DNA of 31,746 bases from DATKDU01 sp035649415 (GTDB taxonomy: Bacteria > Planctomycetota > Planctomycetia > Pirellulales > Pirellulaceae): positions 1 through 31,746 of the forward strand of contig DASRJP010000041.1 in assembly GCA_035649415.1 (NCBI GenBank), given 5' to 3'. Position numbers and translations under genes: made by a program. The notes beneath the pieces are model-generated. The model made no database searches. It saw nothing but the letters and a program-made list of their open reading frames with translations, and was not told the DNA's origin. Below, one piece after another: positions 1 to 8,900 of this stretch (within the stretch, counting starts at the first letter, position 1; each line of letters begins with the position of its first letter).

Positions 1-456
1 GATCGAGTGATCGACCGTGCTGTGAAATGACGCCAGCCCCGGCACTTTCTCCTCAATCTTGGCCGGCTTGCAGAGATAGGCTTCCGTGGCGATACCCGGC
101 TCCACGTCGTATTTCACCAGTTGCCGTACGACGCCGTCCACGCGGTCCTCCTGGACCACCTCCAGCTTCGGCGGCGTTTTTCGCTCCGCCGGCATTCTTC
201 CCAGGAACTCCAGCCACCACTTCCGCAGCTCGGCGCGCCGCTTTTTCCACTCCTCGAGCGTGGCGATCTTGCTGCCGTCTCCCATCACGAGCAAGTCCGC
301 GAGCTTCGGCGTGTCGGCTGGCAGTTTTTCCGGCGGCGTCTGGATCTCCGTCAGCCACGAAACGTGTTTTTGGCTCTCGATCCCCCGCGCCGCGGATGCG
401 GCCGCGCAGGCAGCGACGCTGGCCGTCAAAAATGTGCGTCGATCGACTTGCTTCAC
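1..456 (-). CDS. Tat-exported alpha/beta hydrolase (esterase/dienelactone-hydrolase-like), N-terminal part
   Basis: The frame is open from a GTG codon at 454-456 to the window edge, giving 152 residues and no stop, so the gene continues beyond position 1. The GTG is preceded by AGGAG (464-468 on the plus strand) at 7-nt spacing. The protein begins MKQVDRRTFLTASVAACAAA: DRRTFL is a twin-arginine signal and an Ala-rich hydrophobic stretch follows, so export in a folded state is likely. Residues 30-140 resemble the N-terminal strands of planctomycete acetyl-xylan-esterase/dienelactone-hydrolase-like proteins, ending at PGLASFHST, where the strand before the oxyanion hole would be. The nucleophile, acid and histidine would lie outside the window, so the substrate cannot be stated. 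It is divergent from the lipoprotein gene at 562. The export signal is clear, the hydrolase family is likely, the exact subfamily is a guess. Confidence 0.72.
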   Translation of the reverse strand, partial: MKQVDRRTFLTASVAACAAASAARGIESQKHVSWLTEIQTPPEKLPADTPKLADLLVMGDGSKIATLEEWKKRRAELRKWWLEFLGRMPAERKTPPKLEVVQEDRVDGVVRQLVKYDVEPGIATEAYLCKPAKIEEKVPGLASFHSTVDHSI

Positions 457-547
457 AGTTTCACTCCTGCGGTAAGGCCCGCGCGTCATGAGTTATGATA
501 GTCAATATTCGGGACCGGCAGCCGAACAACACATTCGATAAGAGCGC

Positions 548-554
548 AGGAGGT
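548..554 (+). promoter_or_regulatory. Ribosome binding site of the 562 lipoprotein gene
   Basis: AGGAGGT lies 7 nt before the ATG at 562. It is a full match to the anti-Shine-Dalgarno sequence. Such strong sites are uncommon in this window, and it fixes the start of the small lipoprotein. Confidence 0.7.
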
Positions 555-561
555 TACCGCA

Positions 562-972
562 ATGATTCAAACGCGAATTATCGCGCTGCTGACCGTGGCC
601 TTCGTCCTTTCGGGCTGTGCCCCAACCCCCGGTAGCAAGCTCGACAAAGCGACCAAGGAACTGGGCCAGATCGTCGAGCAGGCGGCACAAAAAGCCGAAG
701 AGCAGTCAGTGGCCAAGGACCTCAGAGAGGTCTTCGACCAGTACATGCTTTATCACGACACGAACCGGCAGGGCCCCGCAAGCTGGGACGAGCTGATCAA
801 ATTCGCCGCCGAATCGAAGGGGAATGTCGAGGCCATCCAGCGGGCCAGGGACAAAGGAGTCCAGGTCACGTGGGGCAAGAAACTCGCCAGCCTGACCGAA
901 GGCATGTCCAACACCGTGTTTGCCCAAGGGGGCGGCGGACCGACGATGATGTTCGACGGTTCAATCCAGTAA
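562..972 (+). CDS. Small hypothetical lipoprotein
   Basis: A 136-residue protein with a type II signal peptide: residues 1-19 are MIQTRIIALLTVAFVLSGC, with the lipobox LSGC placing the lipidated cysteine at position 19. After a short Pro/Ser linker comes a charged, probably helical segment (KLDKATKELGQIVEQAAQKA, about 26-45). A compact region of about 80 residues follows, with QYMLYHDTNRQGPASWDEL, and the Gly-rich tail ends in PTMMFDGSIQ. The phrase NRQGPASWDEL resembles the end regions of planctomycete pilin-like and small periplasmic proteins, but I cannot name a family. It probably sits on the periplasmic face of a membrane. It is transcribed away from the hydrolase at 1-456 and converges on the cysteine desulfurase, with 16 nt between stop codons. 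Coding status is well supported by the ribosome site and lipobox; the function is unknown. Confidence 0.8.
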   Translation: MIQTRIIALLTVAFVLSGCAPTPGSKLDKATKELGQIVEQAAQKAEEQSVAKDLREVFDQYMLYHDTNRQGPASWDELIKFAAESKGNVEAIQRARDKGVQVTWGKKLASLTEGMSNTVFAQGGGGPTMMFDGSIQ

Positions 973-988
973 ACGGCCAGGCCAGGGC

Positions 989-2128
989 TTAGCCGCCAAT
1001 CGCCTCCCAAGCTCCCGCCAGCAGGCTCGCGGCCCGATCGACTTCGTCCTCGCTGGTATACCAGCCCAGGCTCAGACGCACGGTCCCGCGAGCCGCTTCG
1101 GCTTCAACGCCCATCGCCGCCAGCGTCGGCGACATGGCCGCGGTGCCGCTGTGGCAGGCGGAGCCGGTCGAAGCGCACAGCTCCGGAATCCGCGCCAATA
1201 GCTCGTGCCCGGCAACGCCCGGAAAGCTCACGCTCAGCGTGTTGGGCAGTCGCGGGGCAAGCTGGCCGTGCAGCACCAGGCCATCACCGATTTCGCGCAC
1301 GAGCAAGTGCCACAGCCGGTCGCGCAGCGTCGTCGTCCGCTCCTGATTGGCGTCCAGGTTTTTGCCGGCCAGCGAACAGGCCTTGCCAAGCCCCACCATA
1401 TACGGCACGTTCTCCGTCCCGGCCCGCAGGCCCCCTTCGTGCCCCGCGCCGTGAATGAGCGGTTCGAGCGCCAGCCCGCGGCGGATGTACAGCGCGCCGA
1501 TCCCCTTGGGCGCGTAAACTTTGTGCCCGGCAATGGTCAGCAGATCGACGTCCAGCTCATCGACGTTCGTCCGCACCTTCCCCACGCTCTGCGACGCGTC
1601 GGTGTGCAGCAGTATCTTCCGTTCGTGGCAGACGTCGGCAATCTGCTTCAGCGGCTGAAGCGTGCCGATCTCGTTATTGGCGTGCATGATGCTGACCAGC
1701 ACCGTGTCGCCGCGCAGCGCGCCCCGCACGGCCGCAGGTTGCACCAGCCCCTGGCCAGAAACGCTGACGACCGTGACGTCGTATCCCAGTCGCTCCAGGT
1801 ACTTTGCCGGTGCGACAACGCTGGGATGCTCGATCGCCGAGATCACCAGGTGTCCGCCGCCGCCTGGCGCATGCCGCTGCATGACCCCTTTCAGCGCCAG
1901 GTTATTGCTCTCCGTGCCTCCCGAAGTGAAGACGATCTCGTCAGCATCCGCGCCCAACAGCGCCGCCACGTGCCCCCGCGCGTCTTCGACTGCTTCCTGG
2001 GCGGCACGACCCAGCGTGTGATTGCTGGAAGGATTGCCAAAATGTTCGGCAAGAAATGGAAGCATCGCCTCCTGCACGGCGGCGGCGATGGGCGTGGTGG
2101 CGTTGTAGTCGAAATAGAGCTGGCGCAT
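989..2128 (-). CDS. Cysteine desulfurase (NifS/IscS family)
   Basis: This is a PLP-dependent enzyme that takes sulfur from L-cysteine and passes it as a persulfide to Fe-S cluster or tRNA thiolation partners in the cytoplasm. Family landmarks are in order: FDYNATTP at the N-terminus, SGGTESNN (about 69-76), the EHPS histidine that stacks on PLP (about 101), HANNEIG, HTDASQ, the Schiff-base lysine in AGHK (about 203), and the sulfur-accepting cysteine in TGSACHSG (about 325). I start at ATG 2128, giving 379 residues, because homologues begin MRQLYFDYNATTP. An in-frame ATG at 2149 would only add seven residues. The short active-site loop (C followed by HSG) resembles NifS-type group I enzymes. 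No iscU, iscR or thiolation gene lies beside it; the downstream neighbour is a pilin-like peptide, so its sulfur acceptor is not indicated. The family assignment is firm. Confidence 0.93.
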   Translation of the reverse strand: MRQLYFDYNATTPIAAAVQEAMLPFLAEHFGNPSSNHTLGRAAQEAVEDARGHVAALLGADADEIVFTSGGTESNNLALKGVMQRHAPGGGGHLVISAIEHPSVVAPAKYLERLGYDVTVVSVSGQGLVQPAAVRGALRGDTVLVSIMHANNEIGTLQPLKQIADVCHERKILLHTDASQSVGKVRTNVDELDVDLLTIAGHKVYAPKGIGALYIRRGLALEPLIHGAGHEGGLRAGTENVPYMVGLGKACSLAGKNLDANQERTTTLRDRLWHLLVREIGDGLVLHGQLAPRLPNTLSVSFPGVAGHELLARIPELCASTGSACHSGTAAMSPTLAAMGVEAEAARGTVRLSLGWYTSEDEVDRAASLLAGAWEAIGG

Positions 2129-2234
2129 GAAAATGGCCCCGGGCTGCACGGCAAATGACAGAGTGCAGCTTACGAGGCCCTTGTGCAGTTCGCCAGGGAG
2201 TTGACCGCCGGCACCGCCCCGCGTTCGGCGGCAG

Positions 2235-2435
2235 TTACTCGTCGCAGTTCTGGCAGGGACCCATGTTGATCGCCTCGATCGACGCGGCCAGGTCCTGCAA
2301 CTCGGCCACGGTCGCGGCGCGGACAGCCCCCAGGCCGCCGATGATGCCGATCACGATCACCGTGAGGAGCAAGATCCATTCCAGCGTCAGAACGCCGCGG
2401 CGCTTGCTATGGAGGGGTCGCTTAGGCTTGTGCAT
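2235..2435 (-). CDS. Flp-pilin-like prepilin peptide
   Basis: A 66-residue peptide with a basic leader (MHKPKRPLHSKRRG), a hydrophobic segment (LTLEWILLLTVIVIGIIGG) and a short polar tail ending CQNCDE. The junction G14/V15 followed by Glu at +5 (G-VLTLE) fits the class III/type IV prepilin processing rule, with cleavage after Gly and a conserved Glu five residues on. The length and the Ala-Val-Arg segment after the membrane helix match the small Flp/Tad pilins that are common in planctomycetes. No prepilin peptidase, secretin or Tad ATPase lies in the window, so it is an orphan here. The ATG at 2435 has only a weak purine-rich AGAGAAG upstream. It is separated from the cysteine desulfurase by about 106 nt and read in the same direction, so weak co-transcription is possible. 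The signal motif is clear; assembly into a pilus is inference. Confidence 0.68.
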   Translation of the reverse strand: MHKPKRPLHSKRRGVLTLEWILLLTVIVIGIIGGLGAVRAATVAELQDLAASIEAINMGPCQNCDE

Positions 2436-2736
2436 AGTCGCTTCTCTTTTCCAGACAGGGTCGCCAGCGCAGGTCGGCGCGCGACCCGCGGTGACCAGAC
2501 CAAGGCAGATGGCGTGCCAGTGGCTGTGGCATCGTCAGTCCGTTTGCCGTCGGCTCGGCAATCGCTTGTGCCGCAATGGCTTGGGTGCCGCGCCCCTACA
2601 ATCAGAACTCGCCGGCATGTATCGCCCGCGAAACATGCGGGGAGGCAGCCGTGCGCGGACGTTTCGAGACCCTAACACGCGATAGTCGGCTTTCGCTCTA
2701 TCCGACGCCGCTGGTCAGCCGTGCAATAATAGAGGG
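2436..2736. other. Intergenic gap between the pilin-like gene and the DUF1553 gene
   Basis: This gap of 301 nt separates divergent genes, so promoters for both should lie here. I see no confident -35/-10 pair, no heptamer array and no RNA gene. There is a short GCATGT/ACATGC inverted pair near 2608-2633. Just before the ATG at 2737 is GAGGG with no spacing, which is too close to act as a normal ribosome site. Confidence 0.5.
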
Positions 2737-5700
2737 ATGCTTCGTTTTCGACAGTTCGCTGGCCTGCTGTTCGCCATGGCAACGATGGCGGCGGTGGGTG
2801 CCGCCGAGCCGGTCGATTTTGCCCGCGACGTCCGGCCAATCCTGATCGACCACTGCTACCAGTGCCACGGCCCGGATGCCGCTCATCGCAAGGCCGACTT
2901 GCGGCTCGATTTGCCGAGCGTCGCCACGGCAAAGCTCCCTTCCGGCAAAGTGGCGGTGGTCCCGTCGAACCTGGCCGCCAGCGAGCTGTGGCGGCGGATT
3001 ACGCACGAGGCGCCCGAGGAGCGAATGCCGCCGCCGGAAGGCAAGCCGCTGTCGGCCGCCCAGAAGGACCTGCTCAAGCGATGGATCGAAGGGGGGGCGA
3101 GATGGCCGCAGCACTGGTCGTTTGGTGCGCCGTTGCGGGCCAGGCTGCCCGAGCTTCCTGCGCCGCTGCGCCGCTGGCCGCGAAACGCCATCGATGTCTT
3201 CATTGCCCGCCGCCTGGTGGAGGAAAAACTTTCGCCTTCTCCCCAGGCTGATCGGGCCGTTCTCTTGCGGCGGGTGACGCTCGACCTGACGGGCATCGTG
3301 CCCGATCCCGCGGATCTCGAGCGCCATCAGGCGGATTCGTCGCCGGACGCGTATGAGCGAGCCGTCGATCGGCTCTTGGCGTCCCCCCGTTTCGGCGAGC
3401 GGATGGCCAGCGACTGGCTCGATGCGGCCCGCTACGGCGATACGCACGGTTACCACAGCGACAGCCAGCGCGACATGTGGCGCTGGCGTCAGTGGGTGAT
3501 CGACGCCTTCAACGCCAACATGCCGTTCGACCAGTTTACGATCGAGCAGCTTGCGGGTGATCTGTTGCCGCAGCCGACGCTCGAGCAACGGATCGCGACC
3601 GGCTTCAACCGCAACCACATGCTCAACGATGAGAACGGGGCGATTCCCGAAGAGTATCTGTGCGAGTACATCGCCGATCGCGTCAACACGACCGCGACCG
3701 TCTGGCTCGGACTGACCGTCGGCTGCGCCCGTTGTCACGACCACAAGTACGATCCGCTGCCACAGCGCGACTTCTATCGTCTGTATGCGTTCTTCCACAA
3801 CGTGCCGGAAAACGGGCTGGGAGGACGCAGCGGCAATGTGCCGCCGCTCGTCGTTGCGCCGACGCCCTTGCAGCAGGCGGAGCTTGCCCGACTCGAAGCG
3901 CAAGACGCGCAACTGATGGTCGAACTGGCCCGCCGTGCGAATGCTTCCGCCCGCGACCAGGCGGCTTGGGAGGCAGAGGCGCTCGGTATAGCGGGCGGGC
4001 TCAATCGCCCGCCGCAGGACGCCGCGCTACACTTGCCACTTGACGAACCGCCGCCGAAAGACCAGCCATCAGGACTGGTGCTGAAGGGAAAGCCGCAATT
4101 CATCGCGAACAAAGAACGAGGCAAGGTGCTGCTGTGCGACGGCGAGACGAGTGCGGAAGTGCCGCGGAGTGCCTTCCGCGCCGGCGGGGGCCTGGAGCGC
4201 ACCGATGCGCTGACACTGTCGCTGTGGGTATTTGCCACGACCAAGGACCAGGCGTCGCTAATCTCATCGGTTGATGAGACATTGGCCGGCCGCGGCGTGG
4301 AGTTGGCCCGAGTGCAGGAGCGGCTGGTGTTTCGGCTGACGCACGTTCCCGATCGCGACGAGCTGAAAGTGCGCACGACGAAAAAGCTCGCCAGCGGCTG
4401 GCAGCATGTCGCCGTCACGTACGACGGTTCGGGCAAGGCCGCCGGCGCGGCCATCTACATCGCCGGCCAGCGCCAGGAGCTGGAAACGGTGAGCGACACC
4501 CTTTCCGGCCACATCGCCACTGACCAGCCGATCCGCATCGGCCGCGGCGACGGCGAGACGTTCTTCCGCGGCATGCTCGACGACGTGCAGCTCTTTGCGC
4601 GGGCCCTCTCGCCGGCCGAAGTGGCGCTTTTGGCCGGAGGCAATCCGATTCAGGAGTTGCTCTCGATCGAGCCGGCCCGCCGCACGCCGGAGCAAACGGC
4701 AACGATTTGCAAGTACTTCCTTGAGCATCACGACGACGCCTATCGCGAGCTGCTGGCTCGCCAGAGCGACATTCGCCGCCGCAAGATCGGCATTCAGCGC
4801 GACGCCCCGACGGTGATGGTGATGCAGGAGCTGCCGCAGCCGCGCGACACGTTCGTGCTGTTGCGCGGCCGCTACGACCAGCCGGGGGAAAAGGTCTCCG
4901 CCGGCACTCCCGAGATATTGCCGCCGCTGGCCAGCGATCTGCCGGCTAGCCGGCTGGACCTGGCGAAGTGGCTGGTCCGCCCCGATCATCCGCTCACCGG
5001 CCGCGTGACAGTCAATCGATTCTGGCAGGCGTTTTTTGGCACGGGGCTCGTGAAAACGGCCGACGATTTTGGCGTCCGCGGCGAACCGCCGAGCCACGCG
5101 GAATTGCTCGACTGGCTGGCGGTAGAGTTTGCCGGACAGGCGAATGGCGAATCGCGAATGGCGAATGGGGCGAGGCGACAAAGGAACTTCCTTCGCCATT
5201 CGCCATTCGCCACTTACCATTCGCCCGGCTGGGACATCAAGCGTCTTTGTCGCCGCATCGTCACTTCGGCTACCTACCGCCAGTCGTCGAGCGTCACGCC
5301 GGAGCTGCTGGCTCGCGACGGCGCCAATCGTCTGCTGGCCCGCGGTCCACGGCTGCGGCTGAGTGCCGAGGCAATTCGCGACAGCGCCTTGTCCGCGGCG
5401 GGGCTGCTCGACGGCCGCATTGGCGGGCCGAGCGTCCGGCCCTACCAGCCGGCCGATTTGTGGAAGGAACTGGCCTACAATCCGCTCGAGTACACGGCCC
5501 AGACGTATGTCCAAAGCCGTGGCGCGGACCTGTATCGCCGCAGCCTCTATACCTTCTGGAAGCGGACGGTGCCTCCGCCGGCCATGGCGATCTTCGACGC
5601 GACCGACCGCGAAATTTGCACCGTCGGCCGCAGCCGGACGAGCACGCCGCTTTCCGCACTCGTGCTGCTCAACGATCCGACGTACGTCGAAGCGGCCCGG

Positions 5701-5988
5701 CATTTGGCGCAGCGGGCGATTCGCCACTCACCCGATGACGCGGGACGGCTGGCGAACCTATTCCTGCGAGTTCTGTCGCGTCCGCCGCGAGAAGAAGAGG
5801 TCGCGCTGCTGCTTGCGCAGCTCGCAGAGGAGCGACGCACGTTTGCCAGCGATCCCCAAGCAGCCCGCGACTTGCTCAGCGTGGGTGAGTCCAAAGCGGA
5901 CCCCGCGCTCGATCCAGTGGAACTGGCAGTCTGGACGACGGTGGCCAGCATCGTCCTCAACCTGGACGAGGCGATCACGAATCACTAG
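2737..5988 (+). CDS. PSCyt1/DUF1549/LamG/DUF1553 domain protein
   Basis: A 1083-residue exported protein of a class that is greatly expanded in Planctomycetes. Residues 1-23 are a signal peptide (cut near VGAAEP). Residues 27-120 form the planctomycete cytochrome C domain PSCyt1 with the haem-type site C40-YQ-C43-H44. Residues 150-350 are DUF1549, ending in a second CxxCH (C330-AR-C333-H334). Residues about 430-640 look like a LamG/concanavalin-like jelly roll (DALTLSLWV, WQHVAVTYDG, FFRGMLDDVQLFARAL). Residues 700-1075 are DUF1553 (VNRFWQAFFGTGLVKT, SGWDIKRL-like, SATYRQSS). An extra stretch of about 31 residues, 800-830, splits DUF1553 and is encoded by a heptamer hairpin. The biochemical role is unproven; redox chemistry linked to polysaccharide use is the usual suggestion. 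Its customary DUF1501 partner lies 12 kb away. The stop codon overlaps that of the opposing gene. Confidence 0.93.
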   Translation: MLRFRQFAGLLFAMATMAAVGAAEPVDFARDVRPILIDHCYQCHGPDAAHRKADLRLDLPSVATAKLPSGKVAVVPSNLAASELWRRITHEAPEERMPPPEGKPLSAAQKDLLKRWIEGGARWPQHWSFGAPLRARLPELPAPLRRWPRNAIDVFIARRLVEEKLSPSPQADRAVLLRRVTLDLTGIVPDPADLERHQADSSPDAYERAVDRLLASPRFGERMASDWLDAARYGDTHGYHSDSQRDMWRWRQWVIDAFNANMPFDQFTIEQLAGDLLPQPTLEQRIATGFNRNHMLNDENGAIPEEYLCEYIADRVNTTATVWLGLTVGCARCHDHKYDPLPQRDFYRLYAFFHNVPENGLGGRSGNVPPLVVAPTPLQQAELARLEAQDAQLMVELARRANASARDQAAWEAEALGIAGGLNRPPQDAALHLPLDEPPPKDQPSGLVLKGKPQFIANKERGKVLLCDGETSAEVPRSAFRAGGGLERTDALTLSLWVFATTKDQASLISSVDETLAGRGVELARVQERLVFRLTHVPDRDELKVRTTKKLASGWQHVAVTYDGSGKAAGAAIYIAGQRQELETVSDTLSGHIATDQPIRIGRGDGETFFRGMLDDVQLFARALSPAEVALLAGGNPIQELLSIEPARRTPEQTATICKYFLEHHDDAYRELLARQSDIRRRKIGIQRDAPTVMVMQELPQPRDTFVLLRGRYDQPGEKVSAGTPEILPPLASDLPASRLDLAKWLVRPDHPLTGRVTVNRFWQAFFGTGLVKTADDFGVRGEPPSHAELLDWLAVEFAGQANGESRMANGARRQRNFLRHSPFATYHSPGWDIKRLCRRIVTSATYRQSSSVTPELLARDGANRLLARGPRLRLSAEAIRDSALSAAGLLDGRIGGPSVRPYQPADLWKELAYNPLEYTAQTYVQSRGADLYRRSLYTFWKRTVPPPAMAIFDATDREICTVGRSRTSTPLSALVLLNDPTYVEAARHLAQRAIRHSPDDAGRLANLFLRVLSRPPREEEVALLLAQLAEERRTFASDPQAARDLLSVGESKADPALDPVELAVWTTVASIVLNLDEAITNH
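5139..5226. repeat. Heptamer hairpin with GGCGAAT/TTCGCCA units, inside the DUF1553 coding region
   Basis: The left arm (5139-5166) is four tandem 7-mers of consensus GGCGAAT. The right arm (5192-5226) is five 7-mers of consensus TTCGCCA, the reverse complement. The intervening 25 nt would form the loop. The arms pair over about 35 nt with few mismatches. The total length keeps the host frame open and stop-free, and it is translated as residues 800-830 of the DUF1553 protein. Confidence 0.88.
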
Positions 5989-8900
5989 CGCCACAGCGGC
6001 CTGCTCCACCAGTTCCGCATCCGCTCCATCATCCCCGGCTTTTCCTCGGGCTGCTCCGCATTCCTTTCTTCGCGTCGCTCGCGGCGTGCTTGCCCCTCCA
6101 GGGCGGGCGACCCGCTCACCGGCGGCGTGAAGAGCTCGCCCGGTGCGACTTCATTGGCCTCCAGCGGCACGTGCAGCTTCAAGAATTGCGCCCAGTATCC
6201 GTCCACGAATCGCTGGCAGTCCGCCACGAAGCCCGAAGTGAGCAAAAAGTCCGCGTTGGCGATCGCCTTGAGCAGCTCCGACTGCTCTGCATCCTCGAAC
6301 CACAGGTCGAAAATCTGCACGTCATCGATCCACACTTCCCCTTCCCCCATCAGGTCGAAGCCCAACCGCAGCTCGCTGATCCCCTCCGCCGGCAAACTGA
6401 GCCGGAAGCGATAGGGCGCCCACTGCGTTCCCAGCGGACGCGCGGGAGTGCCGTTCTCCGGCGCGCCGACATTGGCAAAGCGATAGAAGCTCTTGCCGTT
6501 ATGCTTCCCCTCGATGGCCAGCCGCAGTTTCGGTTGCAACTTGGGATCGGCGATCTTCATCCATGCCACCAGGCTGATTCGGCCGGTGACGGCCGGCTCG
6601 ATCGGTTCGCTGCGGATCCACACCACCGGCGGCGGGAGGTTGCCCTGGCGGCGGCTGGCCAGGCGCAAGCTATTTGTCCCCGTGCGCGCCTGCGACGGCT
6701 CTACGGCGGCGACCACTCCAGCCCCGACCGCGGAAGTCCAGCCCGGAATTGCCGCTCCTTCAGGCGGCAGCTCGAAGGACGGATTGGCCAGCGCCTCGCG
6801 CGGCAGGGGATTGCGCAGTGCCGCCGCCCGCAGCCGCGACTCGTGGATTTGCTGCTTGAGCCAGGCCTCCGCTTCGGCAGGCAAGGCCACGCGCCAGGTG
6901 TTGATCTTGATGTCGTCGCTGGACAGCTCCCCGCCAACCAGATCGAACGGATCGAGCTGCACGCTCCACGTGCCGCGCGATGCCTGTCGAGCCAGTGAGC
7001 CCGGCTTGTCCGGATGGTATGATACCAGCCGGAAAATCTCGGCCGACTCAAACTCAATCTCCAGATCCACCGGCCAGGGCGAATCATTCGCGGCATAGAA
7101 GTACGTCTTGCCGCCGCGCGCGAGCCACCGCACCACGACCGGCTGCGTGCGGTCCTCTTTACTGCGCGGCGTTGCGGTTTGGAACGTCTCGCCGGGCAGA
7201 CGCCGATAGACTGCCGCTACTCCGCGCAGCGCGTCGTCCTGGCCCAGCGGCAAGAGCCAGCCGGCGTCGATCGTCGTTTGGGCATCGAATGCCGCCACGC
7301 TGTGGACCAGTCGCTGGCGGCTGCTCGCTGCGGCGGGGGTCAGGGCGGGGATGAACCAGGTGTGCGTTTGCTCGGAACCAAAAGGGCTGGCCTGATCGAA
7401 CGACGACAACCTCAGCGGGGCAGGCTGGTGCGTGAACAAGACGCCGCTTCCCGCGGCCGCGGACAGCGGACTGTTGGGCTGCCACAACTGGTTGAAGTGC
7501 TCCTGTAATTCCAATCCCGGGAGAAACGACGGGACGATCCGCTGCGGCCGCAGGATCAGCATGGTCCCTTGTCCCACCAGCCGCTGGGGATCGATCCCGA
7601 CCTGGAGCAGCGCTTCCTGAGCTTGTTGCGGCTGCGGAAGAGCGGGGCGCAGCGCCGATTGCAGCGTGGTGGCAGTGAGCAGCTCTCCCGTGTGCAGATA
7701 CAGCCGTGCCCCCGCGTGTGTGCGGGCGATATCCGCTTCCATCCGCTGGTACAAATTGGCCAGTTGACCAGCCCGCCAGTCGAGCCACGCCGCCCGTCCC
7801 TCGCGAAGCAGAAACCGGGCCCGCTGAGCGTAGCGATCGGCGCCCGCGCCCGGCACCGCGGTCTTCGTCTCCTCGCTGAACCGCGCCATCGTGACGTCGT
7901 CCAGGCTGTAGCCTTCGTCAGGGAGGATCGTGTACGAATCGGGGGCCAGGTGCACCGCCAACCCGCCGAACGACGGATGGTGACCGTATCGCTCGGCAAG
8001 CTCAGCCGCCACGCGCCGCATCGCCTCCTGGACGCGCGGGTCGAGCGGGTTGTAGTGCACGCCAGCGCCGCGATGCGTAGCGTGCCGCGCGAGCCAGGGC
8101 TGGCCGTCGGGGCCGATCGGAACCAGCCCCATGGCGCGATCGGGGTCTTGTCGCTCTGCTTCCAGTTCCACCAGCGGTGATGTGAACTTCACCAGCGGGA
8201 TCAGTTGCACTCCAGCCCGGTCGAACATGCGAAACAAAAGCTCGGCCACGTCTTTGCGCAGAGGGTCTTGTCCTGATTCGAAGTAGATGCCCGTGTCGAA
8301 CTGCGGGGTCGGCTCCAAGAGCGGGCTGGAATACAGAGCGCTCCCTTCGCCTGCCATGCAGATCATGGCCGCATTGCGCCCGGAATTGTGGAGATAGTCC
8401 ACCAGCCGCGAGGCTCCCTGATAGAACGTCACCCAGTCCTTGCGGGTGTGTCCCGTGGAACCAGCGAGTGCCTCGGCCGCGCCGAAATTCTCACAAAAGA
8501 ACGGCCGGTCCAGCGACACCGCCAGCATCCGCTGGGGATGAGAAGCCGGCGGCAGTCTGGCCGGCGGCAATTTGGTCGGACCAACCTGCACACGAATCTT
8601 GCCGTAAACGGCCGGCAAGTTGGCGGACCGATTGACCAGCAGCACCAGCGGCGCTTTCGTTTGCGGCCAGAAGGGAATCCGGTGTACCCGCACGGCCCCT
8701 TTCGTCCCCGGCAGAGGCTCGGCTACGTCGATGCCGCTGTCCAGGCCGACCGGCAACACCTTGCCGGCGGCATTCGGCTCCACCAGGCTGATCTGTAGCG
8801 ATTGTTGCAAGTCGTTTGGAAATTCGACTTCGAGCATGTGCAGCCGGCCGACGTCGCCGATCGGCAGGGGATAGGCCTGCCACTGATCGGGCGCCAGTTC

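Noticed and set aside
1205..2158. Plus-strand open frame (317 codons) opposite the cysteine desulfurase
   Set aside because: It is Arg/Gln/His-rich shadow sequence opposite a gene with all catalytic motifs.
2698..3912. Minus-strand open frame (404 codons) opposite PSCyt1/DUF1549
   Set aside because: Same reason: the plus strand encodes two CxxCH motifs and known domains across this interval.
4264..5727. Minus-strand open frame (487 codons) opposite the DUF1553 gene
   Set aside because: It is antisense to a clear multi-domain gene, with composition typical of a shadow frame.
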